A stretch of DNA of 64,000 nucleotides from Adineta vaga. Taxonomy: Eukaryota > Rotifera. The stretch is taken from NCBI GenBank assembly GCA_021613535.1, contig CP075495.1:3906001-3970000 (forward strand), written 5' to 3'. A program made the translations under genes and the position numbers. Below the pieces are notes generated by a model. The model worked only from the letters and a program-made list of their open reading frames with translations, was not told the origin of the DNA and did no database searches. Of this stretch, positions 25,628 to 36,289 are shown one piece after another (position 1 is the stretch's first letter; every line of letters starts with the position of its first letter).

Positions 25628-26554
25628 ATGTTAAGTCAGAGATATCCGCCTTATTCGAATGATAAGAAGAATTATTTATCGAAGAGAAGATTTTTTAAAA
25701 AATATGAACATTTAAATCCTAATTATAAAGCACAAGCAGATCCAGCTTATAAAGCACAATATAATTATGATTTACGTTTAATTATTTTACGACATGCAGA
25801 ACGTGTTGATCAATTTCTTGGTCAAGATTGGTATGATCAAGTTTTTGGTGGTGTTCCATCAGCACCATCACAAGCATATCGACATCCAATGTTACCTCAA
25901 CGATTACCACCACGTCCAAATACATTACTTTATGTATTTGATCCTCCGATTACACGTACGGGTGAACAATATTCTACCTCTAAAGGACAACAACTAAGTC
26001 GAGTTGGTGCTATCGCTGATTATTGTTATTCATCACCTGCATCTCGAAGTGTTCTAACTGCTAATGCTATTTTAAAAGGGATGAATCGTACCAATGTACC
26101 TATTCGTCTCGAACCATATTTATTTGAACCAATGAATTGGAATTCAGCTCTCTTATTACTTGATCAAATGAATCCATTTATGTCAACAGCTGAATGGAAA
26201 AAAACAGGCTATAATATAGATCAACGTTATCATCGATTGAATAATTATATAAATACAAATGAAAATGAAACAGGTTATTATATTCGATCTCGGAATGTAT
26301 TCGATGCTATCGAACGTCATCATGGTGATAGTTTACCTCGAGTTCATTATGGGCAATCACCCAGAAGACGTACAACTATATTAATTGTTGGTCATGCTTC
26401 ATCAACAGAGATGTTTTCAACGATTGCATTACGGCAACCTTTCGATGCCAAGGAATTAGTTGATCAATCGGCAAAAGTTTCATATTTACATTCCGTCGTA
26501 CTTGAACGTGATGCTTATACTCGTACATGGTATTTACGTCCATTTTTGCTTTAA
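25628..26554 (+). CDS. UBASH3/STS-like histidine phosphatase, copy 1 (308 aa, RHA variant)
   Basis: Single exon. The domain is the branch-2 histidine phosphatase fold seen at the C-terminus of UBASH3 (TULA/STS): I-L-R55-H56-A-E-R-V-D-Q-F-L-G, then W-Y, a central SSPASRSVLTA with the second catalytic Arg, RLEPYLFE, and the second His in VGHASS near the C-terminus. The usual R-H-G is R-H-A here. The core Arg and His residues are kept, so activity is possible. There is no UBA or SH3 domain, only a short basic leader. The intronless structure and a close paralogue 350 bases downstream indicate tandem duplication. Confidence 0.82.
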   Translation: MLSQRYPPYSNDKKNYLSKRRFFKKYEHLNPNYKAQADPAYKAQYNYDLRLIILRHAERVDQFLGQDWYDQVFGGVPSAPSQAYRHPMLPQRLPPRPNTLLYVFDPPITRTGEQYSTSKGQQLSRVGAIADYCYSSPASRSVLTANAILKGMNRTNVPIRLEPYLFEPMNWNSALLLLDQMNPFMSTAEWKKTGYNIDQRYHRLNNYINTNENETGYYIRSRNVFDAIERHHGDSLPRVHYGQSPRRRTTILIVGHASSTEMFSTIALRQPFDAKELVDQSAKVSYLHSVVLERDAYTRTWYLRPFLL

Positions 26555-26904
26555 GATTTGATAAGAAAATAGAAGAAACGTCTTGATTTTTTTCATGTAA
26601 AGAAAAAAAAATTATAGATAAACATTTATAGAAATAAAAGAAAGAGAAAGTATGTAAGATATGCTATGATAAAATGTCATTCACAACAAAATTTATATCG
26701 ATTATATGAATCTATGAAAAGAAAAAATAACGATAACCTTCAATGCTATGCAAAATCTGTTTACACTCGTGAAATCAAGCGAGAGAGAAAAAAAATGGAT
26801 ACATGATGACTGTACGTATACAGGTGTTTTCATGTTTATACACAAGAGAACGAGCGAAACGTAATGAGTATACAGTTAAAAGATAGTTTTACTTGGTGAG
26901 GGTG
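26555..26904. other. Spacer between tandem phosphatase genes
   Basis: 350 bases, AT-rich, containing the 3' UTR of copy 1 and the promoter of copy 2. No motif was recognised. Confidence 0.4.
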
Positions 26905-28008
26905 ATGAATAATATTAATAGTGATAAATCGGCAGTGACCGAACAAACGACTGATGATGATTTATTACCCGTCGGTGTTAATTCTCTCTCCGATTATACA
27001 CCAAATAAACTTTATCTTCTTGTATCATCATCGGTACCTGTTGATATAACAACATCTTCCGGAGTAATAACACAGAGTAATAGTAATAATAATAATAATG
27101 ATCTTGTACCACAAAGACGTTCATCGAAAAAACGAAGTTTCATTCGTTATCTTATACCAATTAGTCGTACACGATCATCATCAATTCCTACTGATCGTCA
27201 TAAATTTGATGCACAATCATTTCCCTACTATCAACAACCACGAGCATCAATACAACCAATTGATCCATGTGATATGCGCTTTTTAATTATTCGTCATGGT
27301 GAACGTGTTGATCGATATTTTGGTTCAAATTGGTATCTGACAGCATTTGATCAAAACGAACAATATCGTCCTTATCATCGAAATTTTCCTTCAAGTTTAC
27401 CATTGCGAGCTAATCGATATTTTTGGGCTATTGACACACCTCTCACATCAGCTGGTTTAAATGCTGCTGAACAACTGGGTCGAGTATTTCAATCAAAATA
27501 TTTTCATCCTAATTATGCATATTCATCACCAGCAATGCGTTGTGTTTTAACAACAATTCAAATTTTAAAAGGTCTCGGATTAGAAAATAAAATTCCAATT
27601 CGTATTGAACCTGGCCTATTAGAATTAGGTGCTGCAAGATTTGGTATGAATATATTTTTTCAACCAACAGATTGGCATAAATATGGTATCAATGTAGATT
27701 TATCTTATCAACCAATTCTTACAAATATTCCTCCATACGAACGTGAAGATGGATATTACCTTCGATCAAAACAAGTCATACGTGAAATAGAAAGACGTCA
27801 TAATGAATCACTATCTGAACTACAAAACATTCTTCTTATTGCGCATGCAACATCACCTGAAACGTTAACATGGGATTTAATTGGTAAACAACCGAATATT
27901 GGTGATCTTTATCGACTTTCATTAAATATATCCTATTTACAAACGGTAATAACTGAACGTCATCAAGAAAATAAATTCTGGTCTGTAAAACCAATAAGAT
28001 GGTCTTAA
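26905..28008 (+). CDS. UBASH3/STS-like histidine phosphatase, copy 2 (367 aa)
   Basis: Single exon, paralogue of 25628. The catalytic motifs are canonical: IIRHGERVDRYFGSNW (Arg130-His131), SSPAMRCVLTT, IEPGLLE, and the second His in IAHATS. An N-terminal extension of about 120 residues is Ser/Thr/Asn-rich and probably disordered, with a basic QRRSSKKRSF patch. The ATG at 26905 was chosen; four earlier in-frame codons begin with TTG and lack an ATG. Substrates in vertebrate relatives are phosphotyrosine proteins and ecdysteroid phosphates. The substrate here is unknown. Confidence 0.85.
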   Translation: MNNINSDKSAVTEQTTDDDLLPVGVNSLSDYTPNKLYLLVSSSVPVDITTSSGVITQSNSNNNNNDLVPQRRSSKKRSFIRYLIPISRTRSSSIPTDRHKFDAQSFPYYQQPRASIQPIDPCDMRFLIIRHGERVDRYFGSNWYLTAFDQNEQYRPYHRNFPSSLPLRANRYFWAIDTPLTSAGLNAAEQLGRVFQSKYFHPNYAYSSPAMRCVLTTIQILKGLGLENKIPIRIEPGLLELGAARFGMNIFFQPTDWHKYGINVDLSYQPILTNIPPYEREDGYYLRSKQVIREIERRHNESLSELQNILLIAHATSPETLTWDLIGKQPNIGDLYRLSLNISYLQTVITERHQENKFWSVKPIRWS

Positions 28009-28164
28009 ACTTCTGTTGTTTTTTTTTCTCTCGTTTGTTTTGGTTGTTAATGTCTTCGCTCTGTACAGACACATACACATTTAAAAACACGACAATAACA
28101 GAAGTGAACGAAAAAAGGAAACATTTCAAAGTCGAAAAAAAAGGAGAAGAAAACAGACTATTTT

Positions 28165-29740
28165 CTAACGATAATGTTGTTGCTGTTGTTGCCAAACAGC
28201 AGCTGCTTCTTCATGTGTACCGCCCCAGTACGATTGTTGTGCATTTGAAAAAGGTCCTTTAGGTGAGCCTGCTGTTGTTGCACCATATTGTTGAAAAAAT
28301 GTATGCATCATATCTGTATTTGGTGTTTGACCATATTGTTGATGATAATGTGGATGAGTTGGTGTTGCACCATAAGCTGTTAATGTACGTAAACTACTAT
28401 GATCAGGTTTTGCACGTTTAAATGTTGATGAAGGATAATCACCGATAGCTGATGGTTTATTTTTTGGTTCAGCTGGTCCAACTGTAACACTACAACCTAC
28501 ATAAACAAAAAACAAATATATGTTTGAAAGAAAAATGTAACTCTATGGAAATCTTTTTTTTTTTACCAAGAATGATATGTGTACCAAATAATGTTCGTAC
28601 TACATTTGAATCATGAAATGTAACAAAAGCAAATGAACGTGCTGGTTTAGGAATATACACATCTTTGATTGCACCATATTTAGAAAAATATTGTCGTAAA
28701 TCATCGGGTGTAATATTATCAGGTAAACGAGCAACGAATATTTTTCGAGCACATTCTGGTTCATGTGCACTTGTCTAAACGAAATCAAACATGATAAAAT
28801 AAGTTTCTAATAATTAATTTTTAGTTTATTTACTTTGGAATCAGGAATTTTAACATCAACATGTCTTCCATCAATAAAATGTCGTTTGTTAATAACAGCT
28901 AATTGAGATTCGAAATTTTTAAATCGAATAAAACCAAATCCACGTGATTGTCCACTTGCATCACGTTTAATCTACGAGAAGAAGAAATATTTTCATTCAA
29001 ATAGTACAATTCGCATTTGCTTTTTTTACCTCACAAAAAACTAATTCACCAAATGCTTCAAAACATTTTTTAACATCTGCTTCTATACTTCGATAACTTA
29101 TACCAAGTACAATTAAATCTACACAACGACGATCTGGCTCATTTTCACCATCAGCATTCATTTCTTGACCATATTCCATATTTAGATTTTTGATTTGTCC
29201 AATTGTTGGTATTGCTAATTCTTCTTGCTGCTCACCAACACCTTTCCGTTTAATATCTGATGAAATTGCTACAAAACATACCAATCATTAATTTTTATCA
29301 TATTGAAGAATATATTTATATCTTACGTTTGGAATACACAGTGACATATATAGTATCAGCATCCCATGCACCATCGGGATGATAGAGTTTGCCATCAGCT
29401 ACTCGAACACTGAGAGAAAAGAAAGTTTTTTTTTTCAAAACAAAATTAGTAATCAATTAACTATACGATGGAAGGGAATAGATTATAACCACCGCACATT
29501 ACACTCAACACACGTATGTATATCGTATGAATATAACAAAGAACAAACAAACAAACAAACAAACACGTTCACTCACCCTCTCCACACACTCGTCTCAGAA
29601 TTGCGATATTTCAATGCACTCACACCTTGAAATTGAGCAGCGAGTGTACTCAATGATACTGAACCATCAATACCACCATCGACTGGAATTTCCACAATAT
29701 CATTATTGCCTTTGGATTCATCGGCGACTCGTATGAACAT
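28165..29740 (-). CDS. TARDBP: TDP-43 RNA-binding protein homologue
   Basis: Exons 29740-29626, 29398-29327, 29268-29030, 28971-28834, 28774-28567 and 28496-28165; 367 aa, in frame. TDP-43 binds UG-rich RNA and controls splicing. The N-terminal DIX-like domain is recognisable ([27 protein letters not shown]). RRM1 has [12 protein letters not shown] and RGFGFIRF, continuing to [19 protein letters not shown]2 has [17 protein letters not shown] and AFVTF. The C-terminal tail is only about 120 residues. It is Gln/His/Tyr-rich (YHQQYG, FFQQYGA) and ends in a Q-run, rather than glycine-rich as in vertebrates. The splice between exons 1 and 2 is my least certain: the region with the conserved Cys-Gly-x-x-Tyr of TDP-43 may lie in a missed exon around 29465-29515. 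Confidence 0.87.
29543..29565. repeat. (CAAA)n microsatellite in TDP-43 intron 1
   Basis: Five to six CAAA units. Confidence 0.85.
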
Positions 29741-30834
29741 GATTTATTTTCTTTTAACAAGAAGTTGAAAAAATAAGAAAATAGAAAAGAAATGTTTTAG
29801 AGAATTGTATCAAGACGATCGAATTTGATCGTTCTGGCCTCGTGTTTATATATATTAATGATATAATAAACAAACAAGCACAACTGTTAGACGATGCAAT
29901 CAAAGAAAGAAAGAAAATATGTATTCTTCCTTTCCTTCATTCATTCATTCATTCATTCCGATATATGAGAAAAGCCATCAGGATAATATTTAATCAATAC
30001 AGATCTCAATCAACAGAGGTCACCAGTAACCGTAAACAATATCGATTTTAATATATGTGATTTGATATTTTATCTTTCATGGAATATTTTCCTAACAATA
30101 ATAACAGATAAAGATATTATCTACAAATATTTCATTAGAAATACTACATTCTTATTTTGAGACTATAAATTATGTGGATATCCACTATCTCAAGTTTTGC
30201 TCTTATATGTCATGTACGTAGATGTTGTTTTGGAAGCGATATACTAGAGCATATATTCATTTTTTGTCAATGACTACATGATACTTGAAAATATGAACTA
30301 TTGATAGTATATTTTAAAATTTGCCATGGCAGCAATAATTCTATTGGTTCGAGTGCAACCTGAATGCAAATAGGTACTGTATATAGTCACATTGTATTCT
30401 ACGTTATTGAGTGTCTGACACATGTCGAAGTTGCATCATCAAACCCTACTGTCCCAACATTGTTGTTATTGCAGTATGCATTCTTTTGTCAACAGAAGAC
30501 TGATGTGTGCGTCTGTGCATGTAAAGCGTCGCGAAGAAATGAAACGAATCGACCGATGTTGGATTTTTCTTTTCTTTGTTTATTGATCGAATATAAAGAA
30601 TCAACTTCATTTCATCACCAAAAATATTTATATCAAGTCGCGTTTGTTTCAACAACTATTCTTGCCGAAAAAGGTAAGCATGAAGTAAAAGAAAGTATGA
30701 ACTGAAGAGGGTTTCGAAAATATCTAATGAAAAAGTGTGGAAGCGTGCGCAAAGGAAATGTTTAGTAGGGAATGAGGTGATTTCATCAGATCTGAATACA
30801 TAAAAGACATTTCTTTTATATTACATCCTCAGAA
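29741..30834. other. Intergenic, repeat-rich
   Basis: 5' region of TDP-43 and upstream region of the broken B-box gene. It contains a CATT tetranucleotide run at 29936-29958. A CAAA run at 29543-29565 lies in the adjacent TDP-43 intron. No gene was recognised. Confidence 0.45.
29936..29958. repeat. (CATT)n microsatellite
   Basis: About six CATT units. Confidence 0.85.
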
Positions 30835-31672
30835 ATGGCAAAAACAAATCAATGTTCGACCTGTCAAAAGTCAACGGGAGTGATGCACTGTATTGGTTGT
30901 GATGGTTATTTTTGTAATAAAGATTTTAAAAGCCATCGTCAAATATTATTCAATCAAATGGATGAACTCGTTGAAAAGCGTAATAATCTTCAAGAGAAAA
31001 TCAATAAAACAACGATGTGACGATTTTTGATGGAAGAGATGTATGCGCTGATGGAACTACGCCTTTATTTATTTCTTCCTCGTAAATCGCATCGTTCTGG
31101 TACAAGACACGCGTTTATATACTCGTCCCTACAGAAGAAAACGCAAGAAAATATTCTATCAAAGTACATCAGAATGTACAGAAATAAGGATAATCCATTA
31201 GATGAGAAAAACCGTATCACGCGCACAGCGCATGTCGGAGAGATTGTCACAAACGAAACAAAATGATACTAGCAATTCACTTATCGAAGAGACTGATACT
31301 TGAGAGAAGCTCACAATTGAAAAAGTACAGAAAGTTGCTCGAAATGTGCGTCAACAAGCTATGCAACTACTAAATTCAAAATGTACAAAAATGACCAAAG
31401 AATTCAAAGACTTTTCGAATGAATTAGCTGATCTGAAAGAAACTGAAAACTATGTAGAAAATGATTTGGAACGACTTGCTCAGATGATTGATGATTTTAG
31501 TGCAGATTTGACTCAGCTCTCACGACCTCAGAAAATTCAACTCAATAAAGAAGAAAGCAATCGAATAAGATGGGAACTTCTTATCTACGTTCAAGAAAAA
31601 TCTGAAAATACTGAACGTCAACAAACACCACAAACAGATCGGAGTAAGTTTATGGCAGCATGTATGAAGTAG
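30835..31672 (+). pseudogene. Broken B-box zinc finger/coiled-coil gene of a rotifer-expanded family
   Basis: The first 60 codons encode a B-box-like zinc site: C-x2-C-x7-C-x2-C-x4-C-x5-H. The start is NQCSTCQKSTG, then CIGCDGYFCNKDFKSH. A long helix begins after it (MDELVEKRNNLQEKINKTT). Reading continues to a stop at 31018-31020 unless a 256-base GT..AG intron (31017-31272) is removed in phase. The reading then enters NSLIEETDT, meets TGA at 31301, and continues as EKLTIEKVQKVARNVRQQAMQLLN..ADLKETENYVENDLERL. In bdelloid relatives I recall a Trp at the TGA site, so this looks like TGG to TGA. The tail typical of the family is missing, though a GTAAGT donor near 31645 hints that it once continued. 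I rate this a pseudogene or a short N-terminal product. Confidence 0.6.
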
Positions 31673-34397
31673 AAATATCGTTCATATTTCTCTGATGCAT
31701 CAATCATAACACAAACTGCAATGTTTATGAGAGTATCATGCGCATGCTAGATGTCCTTTCGCCCCTAAGTATTTGCTATTGAGAGACTAGACAATTCTGT
31801 ATATTCTTGGTACAGACTATCTATGTTTTTTTAAATCTCTGTTTTCAAAAACAGATCTTGCAGAAGTGATAAGACAAGCTTACCAGTACTACATAAAATT
31901 AAGTAAACGGTAAATTGGCATCGCCCAAATAGCTAATATTACAACAGTTCTGTGATAGTAATGTTCTAACAATTTATTGTTTTTTGAGAGAGAAAATGTC
32001 GAAGTATATATTATATTCTAGTAGATTCTTGTAGAATAATGATTTTTCGCATCTAGAAACCGTACAACCAAAAATAGGCGTTCCACAACAGCAGCTTGAT
32101 TGTTGCTCGTATTCATTTTCTTCCTCACAATACCACCCTCAATCGTTACAAAATGTCTGATTCACAACCAAAAAAATTAATACACATAGCTTTATTGATC
32201 GAGCTTGTTCAAGATGTGCGATTTATTCGTTTTCCATGATGTTTTCAATTACTTATCTCATATTATCGCATTGATTTGAATTCGAGACCAATAACTGAAG
32301 AATGTTGTGGCAAACGTGCTCAACGCCGTTTATATATGATATGGTATGAAAAATGAAATTCCTGACAAAATTCTAAGTTGATGATAATTGAATAAAGAAA
32401 CGCTTCAATGAATTTCAATATTCACTTCATATGTAGTCTTTTGCAAATGTGATTTATGAAAGATTTAGGATGAGAATGAATGAAATAAATGCATATATCA
32501 ATTGGTACTCAAGTATTCGCTAACTTCATGTTTTTTCACTAGTAGACTGGTTTACAGAAATACACTCTCAAAAATATTTAAAACTGAACGAATCTCTTAT
32601 GCCCTTTTCTGAAGGAAAGCTTTATCGGCTCATTAGAAATCGTTAGAGATTGTTTGTTCAAGACGATCAGATTTCTTCACGTCACAGCTTGACCCAGCAC
32701 GGTTATTTTGGGTGAGGTTCCGACCATCAAAGATCATTTGACATAATTTTTGATAATAGCAGATCACAGTGCGATCGCAGTTACGCCACAACTGCGACGC
32801 ATTCTCATCACAATAGAAAACATGGGAGGATTTTAGTATTAGCCAACAATAAAATTTTTGATTCAATCAGATTTCTCAAAGCCATAACTTGCGGGTGTAA
32901 GGTTATTTAAAGTACGAAGTTTTTTGCTACTGTACTAAGCAATTGATTCCTATACCGACAACTAAACGCGGATGATACGCCAAATTCTGAAATGGTTGGC
33001 TATCTTTCTCTCCTTTTCAGCTCCATTCGGCAATTCAGAAAAAATATTCGATTCGACGCTGAGAAATACAATTGAACAAAACTCTGTTGGAAAGTAATCG
33101 TTCGGCATCTCATCGTCTGTGTCTTTTTCACCATCCATTCTCCATTTTATTGTGCTGAATACAAGTGAACAGAACTCTGTTGGATAGTGTTCATTCGACC
33201 TGTCATCATCGCAGTCTCTTTCACTGTTCATTTACTCTTTTAGCGTGAGAAACAGAAGTGAACACCCGTGTGATGTGTAACATACAGTTGCGATAAAATC
33301 TTGTATTATTTGTATTATTGTTTATTCTTCATTTTGACATCAGCGGGAAAAGAGAACAATTCTGTTGTAAAGTGATTATTTGATATGCATTATTGTTTCA
33401 TCAGTGCTGGCTTCTATGTTGACTTCGATACGAACATGAGAAATGAACCGAAGTTTAATGTCGAATATTCGTTGGATGTGTAGCTGTTGTCGGATACTTC
33501 TATTTTGTAACGTTTCGTGGCTGAAAAACAAAATAATTGAACTTAGTTTTCATGAAAGGTATTCCTTTGCGATCGATTGTGTATGAATATTATAAATAGT
33601 CGAGTTTGAAGACTAAGGAATGACATAGGTGATATGTTCTATGGGTGTCAATGCAAATTAGTTGCATAAAACAGACATTTATGTCAGTGTATCGGTTTTT
33701 GGTTGGCACTGTTAATTAAAATATAAAAGTAATTGATAACAATGGTTCATTTTTGGATATTTTTGCAAATAAAGATTTTGGTCAACGAAAATAAATATGA
33801 CTGACGAATTTTCAACAGGCTTTCTATCGAATGTTTTCAGAGATAATCTCTGAGAGTGACAGGTACTCGAGCGACGCCATGAAAGTAGTAGTGATTTTTT
33901 ATCAATGATGAAGATGATGAGCGCATGGAAAGGTTATTCTTTGGTGGATCTATTTAAGTTCAGTTTTATCGGTGAGATCCCAGGCTGGTCCAAGTCTATC
34001 AGGAATAAACATACTCAGGTTCGTGGATATCTGTTTTATCAATCACACAGACTACTATCCTTCGAAGTTTTCTTTTTGAACAGTTTCGGATACCTTATTT
34101 CGAACCTAAATATCTTCAGTAAATAAGATTGGTTGAGATAGATGTGCTAGATTTCATCTCTAACGTAAAGTTCAAAGATAGACTATCTGTATAGGATCGA
34201 AAAGACTGAAAACTTCGAACTAGGTCTCTCTTCAGTTCATGGGCAAATAATGAAAAACATAGCGCATCAATCAAATCGCTTTGAAATTGGTAAAAGAAGT
34301 ATTTGAGAAAGTATCAACATCAAAGCAGAATTCGGTCATTATAATCAGTAATAAATCCAAATTGCTATGCAAGAGTACATATCATAATACACGTAGG
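31673..34397. other. 2.7 kb gene-poor, decayed region
   Basis: No convincing exon on either strand. A short frame near 32155 (MSDSQPKKLIHIALLIELVQ) followed by RPITEECCGKRAQRRLY near 32282 looks like scraps of a protein gene, but I cannot name it. A diverged tandem repeat lies at 33050-33270. The base composition is less AT-extreme than in neighbouring intergenic parts. Confidence 0.5.
33050..33270. repeat. Diverged tandem repeat, period about 92 bp
   Basis: The sequence ACAATTGAACAAAACTCTG at 33068 recurs as ACAAGTGAACAGAACTCTG at 33161 and, weaker, near 33252. Sequence between copies (CATC..CTCTTTCAC..CATTC) is also shared. Faint further copies may reach 33480. Confidence 0.75.
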
Positions 34398-35680
34398 TCA
34401 TTTCTTCATCGTCATTTTCCGGTTTTCTTGATCAATTAAAGAAAATTTCACTGATTTTTGTGCTAATTTAGTTAATTGTTCATGTCTTTCCATATGAAAT
34501 TCCAAACTTTCCATGAGCATATAATATCCTTTTAATATTTGTTCAATTTCTTGGTTTTTCGTTTCTATGGAAACATCTTTGTTACTAACACAATACTCTT
34601 CAGTTAATTTTATCAAGTTAGTCTTAATTCGTTCCTCAATACTATTTTCCTTTTCCAATTGATTGTCTTTCTTTGAATCATAATCAAGTGTATGTTGAAA
34701 GCTATCCACTATACAATCAGATAAATAACAAATCTTCAATGGAAACAAAGGAAGAGCAACATCCTCTTACCAAGTACAGCCATGAGCAGATTAAGTAGAA
34801 TAAAATTAATAATAAAAATATAAATCAAACAAAAAATCAGTTGAAAATTGGAATAAGCATGTTCTGCACATACTTGATAGATTGAATACCAATCATCCAG
34901 GGTTAATAAAGTAAAAAGTGAAAAAAAGGTTTTGACTAGGTTATCAAACTTTTGTGGACAAATATCACCAAATAAACTACGTGCAAGTATAGCCGATATA
35001 CATGTTATAATAATCATAATAAATGTAATACTAGCCATAGGAGGTAATGCTTTCGAACATGTTTTAACAATTGTATGAATCGATTGAATAAAACGAATAG
35101 TACGAAGAACACGAAGTGCTCGAAAACTTCGAAGAACACGTAAAACACGAAGAATTTTCAAAAAATGATTTATTCGCTCAAATTGTGTTCTATAGAAAAA
35201 AAGAGATTCTTTTTTTTCGTCAAAGCAAAATATCAATCAAACGAACTGTTTCTGTTGATTATAATCAATTTGTAGAGATGAATGTGTATTATCATGCATT
35301 ACTTGTTGTGTAATTAAATCAATGATACTAACGACAACAATAAATAGATCAAAACAATTCCATAAAGTTTTAAAGAATCTCCATGAATATACCTAAAGAA
35401 TAAAAAGATCATACTCACGCTATTCTTTGACCAAAAGATCTACCCAGATTTTTAAACAACATTCAATAATATAAATACATAAATAAATTCTTTCAGTTAG
35501 AAGAAAGAATGAATGATATTTTTGATAATAAAAATCGTATGTTTCAAATATCATTACAATTGTATTGGATAGAACAACTGCTAGCATAAATAATGTAAAA
35601 TATTTCGATTCAACAACATCCGGTAATGTACAACTAAATGAAGTAATCCGATCAAGATATCGATACATTCGTGCCGCCAT
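34398..35680 (-). CDS. CatSper-type voltage-gated calcium channel alpha subunit (CatSper1-like)
   Basis: Exons 35680-35432, 35392-35247, 35189-34771 and 34708-34398; 374 aa, sum divisible by three. A single six-TM domain. S1-S2 are in exon 1 (FTLFMLAVVLSNTIVMIFE, YLCIYIIECCLKIWV). S3 is WRFFKTLWNCFDLFIVVVSI. S4 carries regular arginines (RVLRVLRSFRALRVLRTIRF). The pore helix ends FTLLTLDDWYSIYQ, with the T-x-D-x-W of CatSper channels. S6 runs into VDSFQHTL. A charged C-terminal helix (EQILKGYYMLMESLEFHMERHEQL) resembles the CatSper1 C-terminus. The histidine-rich CatSper1 N-terminus is absent. The exon-1 donor (GTCAAA) is weak, and a stronger GTGAGT lies just beyond an in-frame stop. In other animals this channel sits in the sperm flagellum. 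Confidence 0.85.
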
Positions 35681-35764
35681 TTGTTTTTGTTCTAATGAAA
35701 TTTTTCTTTCTATTTTATTTATTCAACAAAACAATGACAAAACAGAAAACAATGAAAAAAGAAG

Positions 35765-36220
35765 TCAAAATGGTTTAAATTTTCGTTGTTGTCTCATTTG
35801 TGTAATACGTTGTTTATCTAATTCAAATTTCATTTTCAATTGTTCCAATTGATCAACTTTCTTATCTGTCATTTGAAATTTATAAAAATTCACTAATTCT
35901 TTCTTTGCATTGGAACGTTTATGTTTTGCTCGTAAACGATTCAATGTTTTGTCAGTGGATGGAACCATTCGTTGACGAGTTTTATTCAATGAACGTGACA
36001 CAACTGTCCATCCGCCATCATCATCATTATCATCATTTGATTGATTGTTATCTTGAGATTGATCGGATGATTTAATTTTATTAAGAGTAAGAAAATCTCG
36101 AGATGTTCGTTCGAGTTGATCAATATCGAGAGAAAATCGATCACGATATTCTTTGATCCATTTTGGAATACCGTTTAAACTCACAGGAGGAGATTTCTTT
36201 TTCTTTTCTGAAATTTTCAT
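35765..36220 (-). CDS. RRP7 C-terminal domain protein (ribosome biogenesis), 151 aa
   Basis: Single exon. It matches the C-terminal half of RRP7A, a small-subunit processome factor: GIPKWIKEYRDRF, then D-D-G-G-W-T-V-V, KELVNFYKFQMTDKKVDQLEQLKMKFELDKQRI in pieces, and the closing MRQQRKFKPF, which is nearly invariant. The N-terminal RRM-like half of about 130 residues is not encoded upstream. The next gene on the same strand ends only 69 bases away. An acceptor-like TTCTTATAG just before the ATG could mark a lost or very distant 5' part, or a 5' UTR intron. An acidic linker (DDNNQSNDDNDDD in part) separates two blocks. Confidence 0.82.
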   Translation of the reverse strand: MKISEKKKKSPPVSLNGIPKWIKEYRDRFSLDIDQLERTSRDFLTLNKIKSSDQSQDNNQSNDDNDDDGGWTVVSRSLNKTRQRMVPSTDKTLNRLRAKHKRSNAKKELVNFYKFQMTDKKVDQLEQLKMKFELDKQRITQMRQQRKFKPF

Positions 36221-36289
36221 TTAATCTATAAGAAAAAACGAAATTATGAAGCGATTTTATTGGATATTATGAAAAAAAAGAGTAATCAA

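Noticed and set aside
29465-29515. Middle TDP-43 exon with Cys-Gly-Gly-Tyr
   Set aside because: The residues recall the conserved Cys-Gly-x-x-Tyr of TDP-43, but donor and acceptor phases do not fit the flanking exons as read.
30400-30465. tRNA 3'-half-like sequence (TCATCAAACCCTACTG)
   Set aside because: No matching 5' half, no acceptor stem pairing and a poor A box; at best a decayed tRNA-derived SINE.
32155-32340. Fragments of a coding-like frame
   Set aside because: Short pieces in different frames with no splice sites to connect them and no family match.
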